DNA from: Mesorhizobium sp. ORS 3359
GTDB taxonomy: Bacteria; Pseudomonadota; Alphaproteobacteria; Rhizobiales; Rhizobiaceae
Assembly: GCA_000824845.1 (NCBI GenBank)
Contig: CCNC01000143.1
Location: 62,001-126,000 of the forward strand
Reading direction: 5' to 3'
Length of the DNA: 64,000 nucleotides
Shown here: positions 43,001 to 51,737 of the stretch, piece by piece
How positions within the stretch are numbered: position 1 is the stretch's first letter
How the letters are laid out: each line of letters opens with the position of its first letter
Program-made: the position numbers and the translations under genes
The notes under the pieces: generated by a model
Database searches by the model: none
Told to the model about the DNA's origin: nothing
What the model saw: only the letters and a program-made list of their open reading frames with translations

Positions 43001-44698
43001 ATGTCAGTAGCTAATCCGTCTCGCGACGATTTCGCGAGCATGCTCGAAGAATCATTTACCGCCGGCCATTCCGGCGAGGGCCAGGTTGTCCGGGGCACGA
43101 TCACCGCGATCGAAAAGGACATGGCCATCATCGATGTCGGCCTCAAGGTCGAAGGCCGCGTGCCGCTGAAGGAATTCGGCGCCAAGGGCAAGGACTCCTC
43201 CCTCAAGGTCGGCGACACCGTCGAAGTCTATGTCGAGCGCATCGAGAACGCGCTTGGCGAAGCCATGCTGTCGCGCGAGAAGGCTCGCCGCGAGGAGAGC
43301 TGGGTGCGTCTCGAGGAGAAGTTCACCAAGGGTGAGCGCGTCGAAGGCGTCATCTTCAACCAGGTCAAGGGCGGCTTCACCGTCGATCTCGACGGCGCCG
43401 TGGCGTTCCTGCCGCGCAGCCAGGTCGATATCCGCCCGATCCGCGACGTCACCCCGCTGATGCACAACCCGCAGCCCTTCGAGATCCTCAAGATGGATCG
43501 CCGCCGCGGCAACATCGTGGTGTCGCGCCGCACCGTGCTCGAGGAGAGCCGCGCCGAACAGCGTTCGGAAATCGTGCAGAACCTCGAGGAAGGCCAGGTG
43601 GTCGAAGGCGTGGTCAAGAATATCACCGACTACGGTGCGTTCGTCGACCTCGGCGGCATCGACGGCCTGCTGCATGTCACCGACATGGCATGGCGCCGCG
43701 TCAACCATCCGACCGAGATCCTCAACATCGGCCAGACGGTCAAGGTGCAGATCATCCGCATCAACCAGGAAACCCACCGCATCTCGCTCGGCATGAAGCA
43801 GCTCGAGTCGGATCCGTGGTCGGATATCGGCACCAAGTTCCCGATCGGCAAGAAGATCAAGGGCACTGTCACCAACATCACCGACTACGGCGCGTTCGTC
43901 GAGCTGGAGCCGGGCATCGAGGGCCTCATCCACGTTTCGGAAATGTCGTGGACGAAGAAGAACGTGCACCCCGGCAAGATCCTGTCGACGACGCAGGAAG
44001 TCGACGTGGTGGTGCTGGAGGTCGATCCGGCCAAGCGCCGCATCTCGCTCGGTCTCAAGCAGACGCTGGAGAATCCGTGGGAAGCCTTCGCGCGCAACCA
44101 TCCGGTCGGCAGCCAGGTCGAGGGCGAGGTCAAGAACAAGACCGAGTTTGGCCTGTTCATCGGCCTGGAAGGCGATGTGGACGGCATGGTGCACCTGTCC
44201 GACCTCGACTGGACCCGTCCGGGCGAGCAGGTCATCGAAGAGTACAATCGCGGCGACATGGTCAAGGCGCAGGTGCTCGACGTCGACATCGAGAAGGAGC
44301 GCATCTCGCTCGGCATCAAGCAGCTGGCCCGTGACACGGTCGGCGAAGCGGCCAATAGCGGGGAGCTGCGCAAGAACGCCGTCGTCACCTGCGAGGTCAT
44401 CGGCGTGAAGGATGGCGGTCTGGACGTGCGGCTGGTCGACAGCGGCATCGAGACCTTCATCAAGCGCTCCGACCTTTCGCGCGACCGCGACGAGCAGCGC
44501 CCCGAACGCTTCACCGTCGGCCAGAAGGTCGACGCCCGCGTCATCGCCTTCGACAAGAAGACCCGCAAGCTGCAGGTCTCGATCAAGGCGCTGGAAATCG
44601 CCGAGGAAAAGGAAGCGGTCGCCCAGTACGGCTCGACCGACTCCGGCGCCTCGCTGGGCGACATCCTGGGCGCGGCGCTGAAGAAGCAGGGCAACTAA
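43001..44698 (+). CDS. rpsA: 30S ribosomal protein S1
   Basis: This 565-residue RNA-binding protein brings mRNA to the small ribosomal subunit. Six S1 domains are visible as repeated beta-barrel segments: GTITAIEKDMAIIDVG (near residue 33), GVIFNQVKGGFTVDLDG (about 120), GVVKNITDYGAFVDLGG (about 206), GTVTNITDYGAFVELEP (about 290), GEVKNKTEFGLFIGLEG (about 377) and a divergent sixth near 465. ATG at 43001 has a good AGGAG site. A strong terminator follows. It is preceded by cmk as in most proteobacteria. Confidence 0.97.
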   Translation: MSVANPSRDDFASMLEESFTAGHSGEGQVVRGTITAIEKDMAIIDVGLKVEGRVPLKEFGAKGKDSSLKVGDTVEVYVERIENALGEAMLSREKARREESWVRLEEKFTKGERVEGVIFNQVKGGFTVDLDGAVAFLPRSQVDIRPIRDVTPLMHNPQPFEILKMDRRRGNIVVSRRTVLEESRAEQRSEIVQNLEEGQVVEGVVKNITDYGAFVDLGGIDGLLHVTDMAWRRVNHPTEILNIGQTVKVQIIRINQETHRISLGMKQLESDPWSDIGTKFPIGKKIKGTVTNITDYGAFVELEPGIEGLIHVSEMSWTKKNVHPGKILSTTQEVDVVVLEVDPAKRRISLGLKQTLENPWEAFARNHPVGSQVEGEVKNKTEFGLFIGLEGDVDGMVHLSDLDWTRPGEQVIEEYNRGDMVKAQVLDVDIEKERISLGIKQLARDTVGEAANSGELRKNAVVTCEVIGVKDGGLDVRLVDSGIETFIKRSDLSRDRDEQRPERFTVGQKVDARVIAFDKKTRKLQVSIKALEIAEEKEAVAQYGSTDSGASLGDILGAALKKQGN

Positions 44699-44721
44699 GC
44701 CCTTTCGCTTCGCGAATAACA

Positions 44722-44758
44722 AAACCCCGCCGGAGCAATCCGGCGGGGTTTTCTTTTG
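44722..44758 (+). terminator. rho-independent terminator after rpsA
   Basis: AAAACCCCGCCGGA pairs with TCCGGCGGGGTTTT around a 4-base loop GCAA, followed by CTTTT. It starts 23 bases after the rpsA stop. The AAAA-TTTT base and T tail make it a strong intrinsic terminator that may also serve the convergent SDR gene. Confidence 0.92.
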
Positions 44759-44770
44759 TCGGGATATCAG

Positions 44771-44816
44771 AGCAATTCCAGGAAAAGTGTCAGCGGTTCT
44801 CCGTCCGGAATTGCGT
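44771..44816 (+). repeat. AGCAATTCC palindromic repeat, copy 1
   Basis: The 46-base unit begins AGCAATTCCAGGAAAAGTG and ends CCGTCCGGAATTGCGT, so its ends are inverted (GCAATTCC/GGAATTGC). Four more copies are found at 47352, 50868, 55028 and 63737. It lies between the rpsA terminator and the end of the convergent SDR gene. Confidence 0.88.
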
Positions 44817-44833
44817 TAAAAAAGAGATAGAGC

Positions 44834-45541
44834 TCAGGCCCTGCCGTAGAGCGGGACCAGCGTGCCGCTCATGGCCTGGTTTGCGGGCGAGGCAAGGTAA
44901 GCGATCGCTTCCGCAGCTGCTTCAAGGCTGACCCATTTGGCGAAATCGGCGTCTGGCATGGCTTCGCGGTTTGCCTGCGTGTCGAGCGTAGAGGGGGCCA
45001 CGGCATTGACCAGGATGCCCTTGTGCTTCAACTCCTCGGCCATCGCCACCGTCATTGCCGCGACCGCGGCCTTGCTCGCAGTATAAGCGACCATGCCCGA
45101 ACCTTTGCGCGGTTCCAGGCCGGCGCGCGCGGTGACGTTGACGATGCGACCGGCCGTGTCGGACGCCAGCATCGAGCGCACCGCGGCGCGGCTGCACAGG
45201 AAGGTCGTGCGGGCGTTGGTATCCATCATTTCGGCAAAGGAGGCCGACTCGATCTTTTCGACCGGCGCCATGGTGAAGCCGCCGGCAAGATGGATCGAGG
45301 CCCAGAGCTCGGGCACCTGATGGTAGAAGGCCTCGACCTTGGCCGAATCCGACAGGTCGACATTGTGCGCCAGATGCACGCTGGCGTGGGCTGCGTAAGG
45401 AAAATGCGGCGGGGCCGCCGCGTGGGCATTGGGCACGTGGCAGATCGCGCCTTGCTCCAGCAATCTGCCGACAACCGCGCCGCCGAGCGCCCCAGTGCCG
45501 CCCGTGATCACGACATGCCTGCCGTTAAGCGTTTCCGTCAT
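44834..45541 (-). CDS. SDR family oxidoreductase
   Basis: This 235-residue short-chain dehydrogenase has TGGTGALGGAVV near residue 14, HLAGGF near residue 83 in place of NNAG, and YTASKAAV near 152 for the Tyr-Lys pair. The Ser in NVTARAG is shifted to Thr-Ala, so the usual catalytic Ser is not obvious. It is slightly short for the family. A GGAG site precedes ATG at 45541. It stands alone between rpsA and the decarboxylase operon; substrate unknown. Confidence 0.82.
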   Translation of the reverse strand: MTETLNGRHVVITGGTGALGGAVVGRLLEQGAICHVPNAHAAAPPHFPYAAHASVHLAHNVDLSDSAKVEAFYHQVPELWASIHLAGGFTMAPVEKIESASFAEMMDTNARTTFLCSRAAVRSMLASDTAGRIVNVTARAGLEPRKGSGMVAYTASKAAVAAMTVAMAEELKHKGILVNAVAPSTLDTQANREAMPDADFAKWVSLEAAAEAIAYLASPANQAMSGTLVPLYGRA

Positions 45542-45742
45542 ACTTTGAGCGCTCCTGTCATTTTTTTATAGTTATATCTCGGGTTATGCCGCCCCAGGCT
45601 GGAACGTCGCGCCTTTCGCGCTGTCACTCAATTGAAATATCGACATGGCTGGCGCAGCGTCTTTGCATGTGTGGGGGGTCGTGGCCGGTGACGACAATTG
45701 CCGGCCCGCCGGCACCGTCTGGGCGACGACCGCACCAGCCTT

Positions 45743-47323
45743 TCAGTCGACGGTGATTTCGATGACGCGCGGCTTGCCGGCCGCCCGCGCCCGCTTCAGC
45801 GCCTCGGCCAGATCAGCGGTCCCGGCCAGCCGCTCGGCCGCGATGCCATAGGCCTCGGCGAGCTTGCAGAAATCCGGCGGCGCCGGCGAGACGCCGACCG
45901 GCTCGACACCGACGTCGAGCATCGAGGTCTCGATCTCGCGATAGCCGCGATTGTTCCAGACGACGAAGATCACCGGCGTGTCGGCGTCGAGCGCCGCGCC
46001 GATCTCCGGCAAGGTGAACTGGAAGCCGCCATCGCCGGTGAGGCACACCACAGGCGCTTGCGGAACGGCAAGCGCCGCGCCGATCGCCGCCGGCGGACCA
46101 TAGCCCAGCGCGCCGAAGCCGGTCGCGGCGTTGAACCAGCCGCCGGGGCGGTCATGGTCGTAATAGAGGTTGGCGGCATAGATCGGCTGGGTCGAATCGC
46201 CGACGATGATGGCGCCAGGCAGCGCATCGCGGATCATCTCCACCGCGCGCAGCTGCGCCAGGTATTCGGGCTTCAATTCGGCCCGCGCGGCCTGGCGCGC
46301 GGCGGCGGCGCGGGTTTCGCCGTCCTTGGCCGCAGGATGGCCCGGCCCGATTGCCGCGAGCAAAGCCTCGATCCCTTCGGCGCAATCCGCCTGAATGCCG
46401 ACCGTCACCGGCCGGCGCGCGATCTGGTCGGCGCCGATATCGATGCGGACCAGATTCTTCGGCAGCACGAAACCGCCATCGCCATAGCCGTCATAATCGG
46501 TCGGGCCGAATTCGGTGCCGGCGGCGATCACCAGATCGGCGTCCGCCACCAGCGCGCGCACCGCCTTGAGGCTGGGGCTGGCCGGCACGCAAAGCGGATG
46601 GCCATGCAGCAGGCCGCGCGCATTGGTGGTCTCGACGACCGGAGCGCCGAGCGTCTCGGCGAAGCGCCGCAACGCCGCGTCGGCTCTCCTGGCGCCGCCG
46701 CCAGCGAGGATCAGCAGGCGGCTGGCGGCCTTGATCAACGTCGCCGCCTCGGCGACCGCCGCCGCGTCCGGCGCCGGCGGCGCGGCGTTGCTCAGCGCCG
46801 CCGCGATGCCGTCGGCGGGTTTCACCATGACGTCGGTGGGAATCTCGATATGCACCGGGCCCGGCCGAGCCGACGAGAACAGCGCGAAGGCGCGGGCGAG
46901 CGCGCCCGGCAATTGCCCGGCCTCGGTGATGCGCTCGGAAGACAGCGCGACCTTTTCCATCATGCCGCGCTGATCGGGCAACTCATGCAGGTAGCCCAGA
47001 CCCTTGCCCAGCGTATCGGTGGCGTTGACGCCGGAGATGACCAGCATCGGCACGGAATCGGCGCGCGCCTGGCCCATGGCCGTGATGGTGTTGGTCAGCC
47101 CCGGCCCGGTGATGACGAAGACGACGCCCGGCCGGCCACCGGCGCGCGCATAGCCGTCGGCCATGAAGCCGGCGCCCTGCTCGTGGCGCGGCGTGACATG
47201 ACGGATCCTCGAACGCGCCAGGCCGCGATAGAGCTCGACCGTATGCACGCCTGGAATGCCGAAGACGGTGTCGACGCCATGCGCTTCGAGCAAGGTGATC
47301 AGCGCTTCGCCGATGGTGGTCAT
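45743..47323 (-). CDS. TPP-dependent 2-keto acid decarboxylase, AruI-like (5-guanidino-2-oxopentanoate decarboxylase)
   Basis: This 526-residue thiamine-diphosphate enzyme has the acetolactate-synthase architecture: N-terminal pyrimidine domain with the catalytic Glu in TPRHEQGAGFMADGYAR near residue 49, central NAD-like domain, and C-terminal PP domain with GDGGFQFTLPEIGAALDADT near 425 and WNNRGY near 452 as the GDG-N metal motif. Rhizobial homologues are annotated as 2-ketoarginine decarboxylase, which forms 4-guanidinobutanal. The link with a dimethylarginine hydrolase and a basic-amino-acid transporter supports arginine metabolism. Start has GGGAGG. Acetolactate synthase is less likely (no small subunit nearby). 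Confidence 0.78.
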   Translation of the reverse strand: MTTIGEALITLLEAHGVDTVFGIPGVHTVELYRGLARSRIRHVTPRHEQGAGFMADGYARAGGRPGVVFVITGPGLTNTITAMGQARADSVPMLVISGVNATDTLGKGLGYLHELPDQRGMMEKVALSSERITEAGQLPGALARAFALFSSARPGPVHIEIPTDVMVKPADGIAAALSNAAPPAPDAAAVAEAATLIKAASRLLILAGGGARRADAALRRFAETLGAPVVETTNARGLLHGHPLCVPASPSLKAVRALVADADLVIAAGTEFGPTDYDGYGDGGFVLPKNLVRIDIGADQIARRPVTVGIQADCAEGIEALLAAIGPGHPAAKDGETRAAAARQAARAELKPEYLAQLRAVEMIRDALPGAIIVGDSTQPIYAANLYYDHDRPGGWFNAATGFGALGYGPPAAIGAALAVPQAPVVCLTGDGGFQFTLPEIGAALDADTPVIFVVWNNRGYREIETSMLDVGVEPVGVSPAPPDFCKLAEAYGIAAERLAGTADLAEALKRARAAGKPRVIEITVD

Positions 47324-47351
47324 CAATTTCCTCCCTGTCTCTTCTTTCTTG

Positions 47352-47397
47352 CGCAATTCCGGACGGAAAACCGATTCTCACTTTTCCTGGAATTGCT
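47352..47397 (-). repeat. AGCAATTCC palindromic repeat, copy 4, forming the 3' end of tetR
   Basis: On the minus strand the unit begins AGCAATTCCAGGAAAAGTG at 47397 and ends near 47352 in GGAATTGCGC. Its first 20 bases are the last codons and the stop (KQFQEK then TGA) of the TetR gene, so the repeat replaced the native 3' end of that gene. It lies between tetR and the decarboxylase gene. Confidence 0.85.
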
Positions 47398-48028
47398 TTT
47401 CCGGCGCGAGGCCGAGCTCGGCCTCTATGGCTTTGATGCCGATCGCCGCCAATTCGCCAGGCGAGAACATCTCGCCGGCCAGGCAGCCTTCGATCCAGAG
47501 CCCGTCGATGATGGCGTTGATGGCGATGGCATGGTGGCGCAGTTCGCTTGCGTCCGGCTTGCGCCGTTCGGCGGCGAGCACTTCGGCCACGACCGCTTCC
47601 ACCTCATTGCGAAAGCCGAGATAGCCCTCCCGGTGGGCGCGGGCGAGCGCCGGATCGGCGCCGGCACGCCCGATGAAGGTCGCCCAGAGCGAAAACACCC
47701 GCTGGTCGATGATCGGCGCGTTGAGATTGGCGGTGACGAAGGCGGCAAGACGCCGGCGCGGCGAGGCATCTTCCATGAGCAATGCCGCTTTCGCCTGCTC
47801 GGTCATGCGGCCCATCAATGCCGCATAGGCTTCCCGCAGCAGATCTTCCTTGCCGGGGAAATAGTGGCGGATCAGCCCGGCGGTGACGCCGGCGCGCAAG
47901 GCGATGGTGCGCACAGTGGCGCCCTCGAGGCCATGTTCGGCAACACTGTCCAGCGTCGCATCGATCAAATCCTGCCGCCGCCGCTCCTCGCCCTCGCGGC
48001 GGAACTTGCGGCGGGACGGCGCATTCAT
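47378..48028 (-). CDS. TetR-family transcriptional regulator
   Basis: This 216-residue regulator has an N-terminal TetR helix-turn-helix (RTIALRAGVTAGLIRHYFPGKEDLL near residues 40-64), close to BetI-type regulators, and a C-terminal helical ligand domain. ATG at 48028 overlaps the upstream stop as ATGA, which favours it over an in-frame ATG 9 codons earlier. The last residues come from an inserted palindromic repeat. It lies between the dimethylarginine hydrolase and decarboxylase genes and probably regulates them. Confidence 0.88.
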   Translation of the reverse strand: MNAPSRRKFRREGEERRRQDLIDATLDSVAEHGLEGATVRTIALRAGVTAGLIRHYFPGKEDLLREAYAALMGRMTEQAKAALLMEDASPRRRLAAFVTANLNAPIIDQRVFSLWATFIGRAGADPALARAHREGYLGFRNEVEAVVAEVLAAERRKPDASELRHHAIAINAIIDGLWIEGCLAGEMFSPGELAAIGIKAIEAELGLAPEKQFQEK

Positions 48029-48897
48029 TGGCGCAGGATCGGCCGCGTCAGGCATGTCGGTCCACCTTCGCAGGCGATGCAGAGCGCATCCGCCTCGAAG
48101 ATTTCGACCGTGCAGCCGGCGGCTTCCATCGCGGCTTTGGTCTTTGGAAAGCCGGCCACGGCAATGACCTTCAACGGGCTGGTCGGCAGCACGTTCAGGC
48201 TGAGGCCGTTGGACGCGGCGAACTCTTGCGGATCGCCTTCGACTAGGCGAATGCCGCGCGCCTTCAGCATCTGGTAGAACGGGGCCGGCAGAAGCGGCGA
48301 ATAGACCAGCGCGAGGTCGTCGGCCAGCGGGCTGATCACCGACATCAGATGCAGGCACGTCTCTTCGCCCTGCCACAGCGGCAGGTCGAAGCCGTAGACG
48401 GAAATGCCGAGCGGCGTCAGCAGGTTGGCGACCTGCTGGATGCCTTCCTGGTTGGTGCGCACGCCGCGTCCGATCGCCAGCGTGCGGGCATCCACCCATA
48501 CACAGTCGCCACCTTCGACCTGGCCGGGCGCCTCGACGCGGCCGAGGACTGGAATGCCCAGCCTTCTATAGGTCTCCTCATGCAGCGAAGGCTCCTTGGC
48601 ACGCAACGGCTTGCCCATGGACAGGATCAGCGCGCCGCGATCGGTCATCAGCGACGGGTCATGCGTGAACACCGAATCCGCGAGACCGTCGGCCTTGTCC
48701 TCGATCCATTCTATTTCGGCGCCGGAAGCCGCCACCAGTTCGGCAAGGACCGCGTGCTGCATTGCCGCTTTCGCTGGGTCGAAACCCGGGCCATAGTGCC
48801 AGACAGCCCTGTCGGCGCTGCGCATGGCGTTGGCGGCCGAACGCATCAGCACGCGCCGCAACGGCGCCGCCATGGACTGTGATCCGAAAGCGCTCAT
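48025..48897 (-). CDS. dimethylarginine dimethylaminohydrolase-like (amidinotransferase superfamily)
   Basis: This 290-residue enzyme has the pentein fold of DDAH and arginine deiminase. The substrate-site Asp lies in FTHDPSL near residue 80, the EGGDC turn at 129-132, catalytic His183 in ETCLHLMSV and nucleophile Cys282 in EGGPTCLTRP. DDAH turns N-methylated arginines into citrulline and methylamines. The neighbouring decarboxylase, regulator and amino-acid transporter fit arginine-type compounds. An arginine deiminase is less likely, since that family is longer (about 400). Confidence 0.85.
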   Translation of the reverse strand: MSAFGSQSMAAPLRRVLMRSAANAMRSADRAVWHYGPGFDPAKAAMQHAVLAELVAASGAEIEWIEDKADGLADSVFTHDPSLMTDRGALILSMGKPLRAKEPSLHEETYRRLGIPVLGRVEAPGQVEGGDCVWVDARTLAIGRGVRTNQEGIQQVANLLTPLGISVYGFDLPLWQGEETCLHLMSVISPLADDLALVYSPLLPAPFYQMLKARGIRLVEGDPQEFAASNGLSLNVLPTSPLKVIAVAGFPKTKAAMEAAGCTVEIFEADALCIACEGGPTCLTRPILRQ

Positions 48898-48923
48898 CGA
48901 TGCCCTTCTAAGATGAAAAAAAG

Positions 48924-48936
48924 TGAAAAAATTTCA
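48924..48936. promoter_or_regulatory. TetR-operator candidate in the DDAH/ABC divergent region
   Basis: TGAAA and TTTCA are inverted around an AAA centre, 27 bases upstream of the DDAH start, in an AT-rich stretch of the 210-base gap to the divergent transporter operon. The next TetR gene is in the same operon as DDAH. Binding is inferred; the repeat is short. Confidence 0.35.
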
Positions 48937-49107
48937 TGAAAGGCTATTTATACACTTGCACAACAACGCCGCAAGTGCCGTAATGAGCAGGATTTACGGG
49001 CTCGCGCTGTCGGGTCCATGCTGAGGTCTGGAGTGGGCAGTGCAGCGTATGTTGATTAGCCGGATGGACGTTCGACGACCTGCCTTCGACCATAGAGAGG
49101 TCGCCCG

Positions 49108-49923
49108 GTGAGCGTGGCGGATGCCGCCCCAGTCCAACCCGGCAAGGCGCAAAGCGCCGCCGCCGAAGCCATCCATGTCGAGAATCTGCACAAGAAATTC
49201 GGCCAGTTGCATGTGCTGAAGGGCGTTTCGCTGTCGGCGCGCGATGGCGAGGTAGTCGCCATCATCGGCGGCTCCGGCTCCGGCAAATCGACGCTGCTGC
49301 GCTGCATCAACTGCCTTGAAAACCCGACCAGCGGCATCATCCGTGTCAATGGCGAGGAGATCAAGCTCAAGGCCGACAGCCACGGCCACACCGTTCCGGC
49401 CGACCGCCGGCAAATCGAGCGGATCCGCTCGAGGCTCGGCATGGTGTTCCAGAATTTCAACCTGTGGAGCCACATGACGCTGATCGAGAACGTCATCGAG
49501 GTTCCGGTGCATGTGCTCGGCGTCAAGCGCGAAGAGGCGATCGCCCAGGCCGAGAAGCTGCTGGCCCGCGTCGGGCTGGCGGAAAAGCGCGATGTCTATC
49601 CGGCCTTCCTGTCCGGCGGCCAGCAGCAGCGCGCCGCGATCGCCCGGGCGCTGGCGATCAATCCGCGCGTCATGCTGTTCGACGAGCCGACGTCGGCGCT
49701 CGATCCGGAGTTGGTCGGCGAGGTGCTGAAAGTGATCGGCGATCTGGCGCGCGAGGGGCGCACCATGGTGCTGGTGACGCATGAAATGAAGTTTGCCCGC
49801 GAGGTCGCGACGCATGTCGTCTATCTCTACAACGGGCTGGTCGAGGAAGAGGGTCCGCCCGAACAGCTGTTCGGCGCGCCCAAATCCGAAAGGCTCAAAC
49901 AATTCCTCCGCAATGTCGGCTAG
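49108..49923 (+). CDS. polar amino-acid ABC transporter ATP-binding protein (HisP/OccP-like)
   Basis: This 271-residue ATPase has Walker A GGSGSGKST near residues 53-61, signature LSGGQQQR near 169 and Walker B MLFDEPTSALDPE near 189. GQLHVLKGVSL and the length are those of the HisP/GlnQ family. The extra N-terminal 15 residues before HVENLHKKFG are usual for rhizobial opine/basic amino-acid systems. GTG at 49108 has AGAGAGG upstream. It leads the operon ATPase-binding protein-two permeases and probably takes up arginine-like compounds. Confidence 0.92.
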   Translation: MSVADAAPVQPGKAQSAAAEAIHVENLHKKFGQLHVLKGVSLSARDGEVVAIIGGSGSGKSTLLRCINCLENPTSGIIRVNGEEIKLKADSHGHTVPADRRQIERIRSRLGMVFQNFNLWSHMTLIENVIEVPVHVLGVKREEAIAQAEKLLARVGLAEKRDVYPAFLSGGQQQRAAIARALAINPRVMLFDEPTSALDPELVGEVLKVIGDLAREGRTMVLVTHEMKFAREVATHVVYLYNGLVEEEGPPEQLFGAPKSERLKQFLRNVG

Positions 49924-49978
49924 GGCCGGCATCAAGCGGGGCGAAAACCGGGAACAACAACAAACTGGGAGTCCTGAC

Positions 49979-50776
49979 ATGAAGACTGTTCTCAAGACAT
50001 TCGCGGCAGCGCTGCTTCTCGGCGTCGCGGCGATGGGCGGCGTGGCCAAGGCCGAGCAGGTCAAGATCGGCGTCGCCGCCGAGCCCTACCCGCCCTTCAC
50101 CTCGCCCGACGCCAGCGGCAAATGGGTGGGCTGGGAGATCGATTTCGTCGACGCCGTCTGCGCCGAAGAGAAGCTCGACTGCGTCATCACGCCGGTTGCC
50201 TGGGACGGTATCATCCCGGCGCTGACCACCAAGAAGATCGACGCCATCGTCTCCTCGATGTCGATCACCGCCGAGCGCGAGAAGACGATCGACTTCTCGG
50301 ACAAGTACTACAACACCCCGACCGCCATCATCGGGCCGAAGGACCAGAAGTTCGGCGCCACGCCGGACGATCTCAAGGGCAAGGTGATCGGTGTCCAGGT
50401 TTCGACCGTGCATGCGGTCTACGCCAAGAAGCACTTCACCGGCGCGCAGGAGATCAAGGAATACCAGACGCAGGACGAAGCCAACAACGATCTGGCCGCC
50501 GGCCGCATCGACGCGGTGCAGGCCGACTCGATCGCGCTCGGCGAATTCCTGAAGTCCGACCAGGGCAAGGCCTGCTGCGACCTGAAGGGCATGGTGGCCC
50601 CGGACGACGAGGTGCTGGGACCGGGTGTCGGCGCCGGCATCCGCAAGGAAGACACCGCGCTCAAGGAAAAGTTCAACGCCGGCATCAAGGCGATCCGCGC
50701 CAACGGCAAATATGACGAGATCTCGAAGAAATATTTCGACTTCGACATCTATGGCGGCGCCACGCAGTCGAACTGA
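49979..50776 (+). CDS. polar amino-acid ABC transporter substrate-binding protein
   Basis: This 265-residue periplasmic protein has a Sec signal (MKTVLKTFAAALLLGVAAM, cleavage after VAKA near residue 24). The mature part reads IGVAAEPYPPFTSPD, GWEIDFVDAVC and SMSITAEREKTIDFSDKYYN, the SBP_bac_3 family pattern with Asp and aromatic residues for a cationic amino acid. ATG at 49979 has a GGGAGTCC site. It follows the ATPase after 55 bases. Lysine/arginine/ornithine-type ligands are likely; methylarginines are possible because of the adjacent DDAH gene. Confidence 0.92.
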   Translation: MKTVLKTFAAALLLGVAAMGGVAKAEQVKIGVAAEPYPPFTSPDASGKWVGWEIDFVDAVCAEEKLDCVITPVAWDGIIPALTTKKIDAIVSSMSITAEREKTIDFSDKYYNTPTAIIGPKDQKFGATPDDLKGKVIGVQVSTVHAVYAKKHFTGAQEIKEYQTQDEANNDLAAGRIDAVQADSIALGEFLKSDQGKACCDLKGMVAPDDEVLGPGVGAGIRKEDTALKEKFNAGIKAIRANGKYDEISKKYFDFDIYGGATQSN

Positions 50777-50867
50777 ACCCTCTCGCAACTGAGTGAGGCA
50801 TGGCGTTCGCGCCATGCCCCATCCTTGCCACGCACGCTTGCCGCTGACCTTCGGCTTCAGTGGCTAG

Positions 50868-50913
50868 AGCAATTCCAGGAAAAGTGTGAGCGGTTTTCCG
50901 TCCGGAATTGCGT
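50868..50913 (+). repeat. AGCAATTCC palindromic repeat, copy 2
   Basis: The unit has the same inverted ends as copy 1 and lies between the binding-protein and permease genes. It is followed at 50926-50966 by a 19-bp stem with 3-base loop CGT (TAGAATGGTTCGCCGTTTC against GAAACGGCTAACCACTCTA, two non-Watson-Crick positions), so the intergenic region is a mosaic of two palindromes. Confidence 0.88.
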
Positions 50914-50945
50914 GAAACAAAGAAATAGAATGGTTCGCCGTTTCC

Positions 50946-51737
50946 GTGAAACGGCTAACCACTCTATACAGCAATCCGGGGGCGAAGCTGATCGACGCCT
51001 TTCTTCCGGCCTCGGCGGCCGGCATCATCGAACTCCTGTCACCGGTGGCGCCAGGCTGGGGCGGCACGCTGCTGGTCGGGCTGCTGCATTCGCTTGAGAT
51101 CGCCATCGGCGCCACCTGCCTCGGCCTGATGATCGGCACTGCCGGCGCCTTCGGCAAGCTCTATGGCGGACCGGTGACGCGCGACCTTCTGGCCGTCTAC
51201 ACCACGGTTGTCCGTGCGGTGCCGGAACTGGTTCTGATCCTGCTGCTTTATTACGCCGGCACCGACCTCATCAACCAGGTGCTGGCGGCAATGGGCTACA
51301 GCCGTGTCGACATCAGCGGGCTGGCGGCCGGCATTTTCGTGCTGGGTTTCGTCCAGGGTGCCTATTCGACCGAAGTCATCCGCGGCGCCATCCTCGCCAT
51401 CCCGCAAGGCCAGATCGAGGCCGCCCGCGCCTATGGCATGTCGCCCGGCCTGATGCTCAGGCGCATCACGCTGCCGGCCATGTTGCCCTTCGCCATTCCC
51501 GGCCTCGCCAATCTCTGGCTGATCGCCACCAAGGACACCGCGCTGCTCGCCGTGGTGGGCTTCTTCGAGCTGACGCTGGCGACGCGCCAAGCAGCGGGCG
51601 TCACCAAGGCCTATCTGCTCTTCTACGTCGCCGCCGGCGTGCTTTACCTGGCCGTGACCCTCTTCTCCAACCTGATCATCGGCCGCGTCGAGTCCTGGTC
51701 GCGGCGCGGCATGCCCTCCGTCAAGGAGGCGCGCTGA
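50946..51737 (+). CDS. polar amino-acid ABC transporter permease (HisQ-like)
   Basis: This permease (up to 263 residues) has helices near residues 43-65, 85-105, 120-140 and two more, and the EAA loop QGQIEAARAYGMSPGLMLRRI near residues 157-177. The C-terminus shares a base with the next permease gene. The GTG at 50946 lies in the loop of an intergenic hairpin and has no ribosome site, so the true start may be the in-frame GTG at 51045, just before the conserved PGWGGTLLVGLL, which would give a family-typical length of about 230. Confidence 0.82.
   Translation: MKRLTTLYSNPGAKLIDAFLPASAAGIIELLSPVAPGWGGTLLVGLLHSLEIAIGATCLGLMIGTAGAFGKLYGGPVTRDLLAVYTTVVRAVPELVLILLLYYAGTDLINQVLAAMGYSRVDISGLAAGIFVLGFVQGAYSTEVIRGAILAIPQGQIEAARAYGMSPGLMLRRITLPAMLPFAIPGLANLWLIATKDTALLAVVGFFELTLATRQAAGVTKAYLLFYVAAGVLYLAVTLFSNLIIGRVESWSRRGMPSVKEAR

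Noticed and set aside
43052..44722. 556-codon open frame antisense to rpsA
   Set aside because: rpsA is certain, and the antisense peptide is repetitive only because the S1 domains are repeated.
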